DNA of 13,475 nt, from NCBI GenBank assembly GCA_937915285.1, contig CALDNG010000109.1, forward strand, positions 1 through 13,475, written 5' to 3'. Positions 13,237 through 13,475 of the stretch are shown piece after piece (within the stretch, counting starts at the first letter, position 1; every line of letters begins with the position of its first letter). Origin of the DNA: an uncultured Desulfomonile sp. (GTDB taxonomy: Bacteria; Desulfobacterota; Desulfomonilia; Desulfomonilales; Desulfomonilaceae). Made by a program: the position numbers and the translations under genes. The notes under the pieces are model-generated. The model searched no databases. It was not told the origin of the DNA and saw only the letters and a list, made by a program, of their open reading frames with translations.

Positions 13237-13475
13237 AGATTATTGAGATCTGGAACCGATTCACCGAGAAGTAGAGCCATCAACGCTAACAAAGAGCAAT
13301 TTTCCATCATATTATGAGTTCCAAGGGAAGCCAGACCCATAAGCACCACAAACACGGCTCCCCGGAAAAAGCGTCGCTCGTGAAAGGTAAGAAGGACTAC
13401 TCCTAAGAATCCTGCATAACCCAGTAAACCGATGAACCCAAAATCAACCGCAAATTTGAGAAACTCGTTGTGAGG
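13227..13475 (-). CDS. O-antigen polymerase/ligase-like membrane protein, C-terminal fragment
   Basis: The last 82 codons of a Wzy/WaaL-type protein; its 5' end is outside the window. The visible part begins PHNEFLKFAVDFGFIGLLGY, matching the conserved His-Asn-x-(Phe/Tyr)-Leu ... Glu/Asp-x-Gly-(Leu/Phe)-Ile-Gly signature of the large periplasmic loop and following helix in O-antigen ligases and polymerases. Two hydrophobic segments follow: one around LLGYAGFLGVVLLTF and one around VFVVLMGLASL. The short tail then ends after DLNNLAS. Such proteins either polymerise repeat units (Wzy) or transfer the finished glycan to its acceptor (WaaL); the fragment cannot separate these. The gene ends in a hairpin and is 55 bases upstream of the beta-helix start. 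No alternative family fits as well, but only a short piece is visible. Confidence 0.82.
   Translation of the reverse strand, partial: PHNEFLKFAVDFGFIGLLGYAGFLGVVLLTFHERRFFRGAVFVVLMGLASLGTHNMMENCSLLALMALLLGESVPDLNNLAS

Overview
The window is one part of a cell-surface polysaccharide (exopolysaccharide, capsule or O-antigen) locus. Every credible gene lies on the minus strand, so transcription runs from high to low coordinates. The Wzz/BY-kinase fusion, the WaaL/Wzy-like polymerase or ligase fragment and the secreted polysaccharide-active proteins point to a Gram-negative bacterium. Base composition looks like mid-40s percent GC by eye. A Desulfobacterota/deltaproteobacterial-type host is possible, but that is only a guess from gene style.

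In transcription order: (1) the C-terminal end of an O-antigen polymerase/ligase-like membrane protein, cut by the window edge (13475-13227); (2) a secreted pectate-lyase-type beta-helix protein (13171-11543); (3) two GT4-family glycosyltransferases (11409-10249 and 10127-8928); (4) a 457-base non-coding gap with a weak promoter candidate; (5) a 789-residue Wzz/tyrosine-autokinase fusion with a TTG start (8470-6101), followed 35 bases later by a membrane-anchored or exported SGNH hydrolase (6065-5118); (6) two tandem paralogues of a FemAB/GNAT-like family (5001-4069 and about 3802-2885); (7) a DegT/DnrJ/EryC1/StrS sugar aminotransferase (2709-1579); (8) a CapD/FlaA1/WbpM-type nucleotide-sugar 4,6-dehydratase with a GTG start, running off the left edge (1427-1).

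Likely division of labour (inference from families): the CapD-type dehydratase and the DegT aminotransferase would make an amino-sugar nucleotide. The FemAB/GNAT-like pair are candidates for acylating or aminoacylating that amine or the finished glycan. The GT4 enzymes build the repeat unit. The Wzy/WaaL-like protein polymerises or ligates it. The Wzz/BY-kinase controls chain length and export. The SGNH and beta-helix proteins would act on the polymer outside the cytoplasm, for example in acetyl-group exchange or cleavage.

The most interesting part is 2.7-5.1 kb. It holds the tandem FemAB-like pair in the place where a known acetyltransferase would be expected. The pair has unusually long, structured spacers, including a 40-base imperfect palindrome and a 12-base inverted repeat flanking the second copy. 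No tRNA, rRNA, CRISPR array, complete insertion sequence or plus-strand gene was found.
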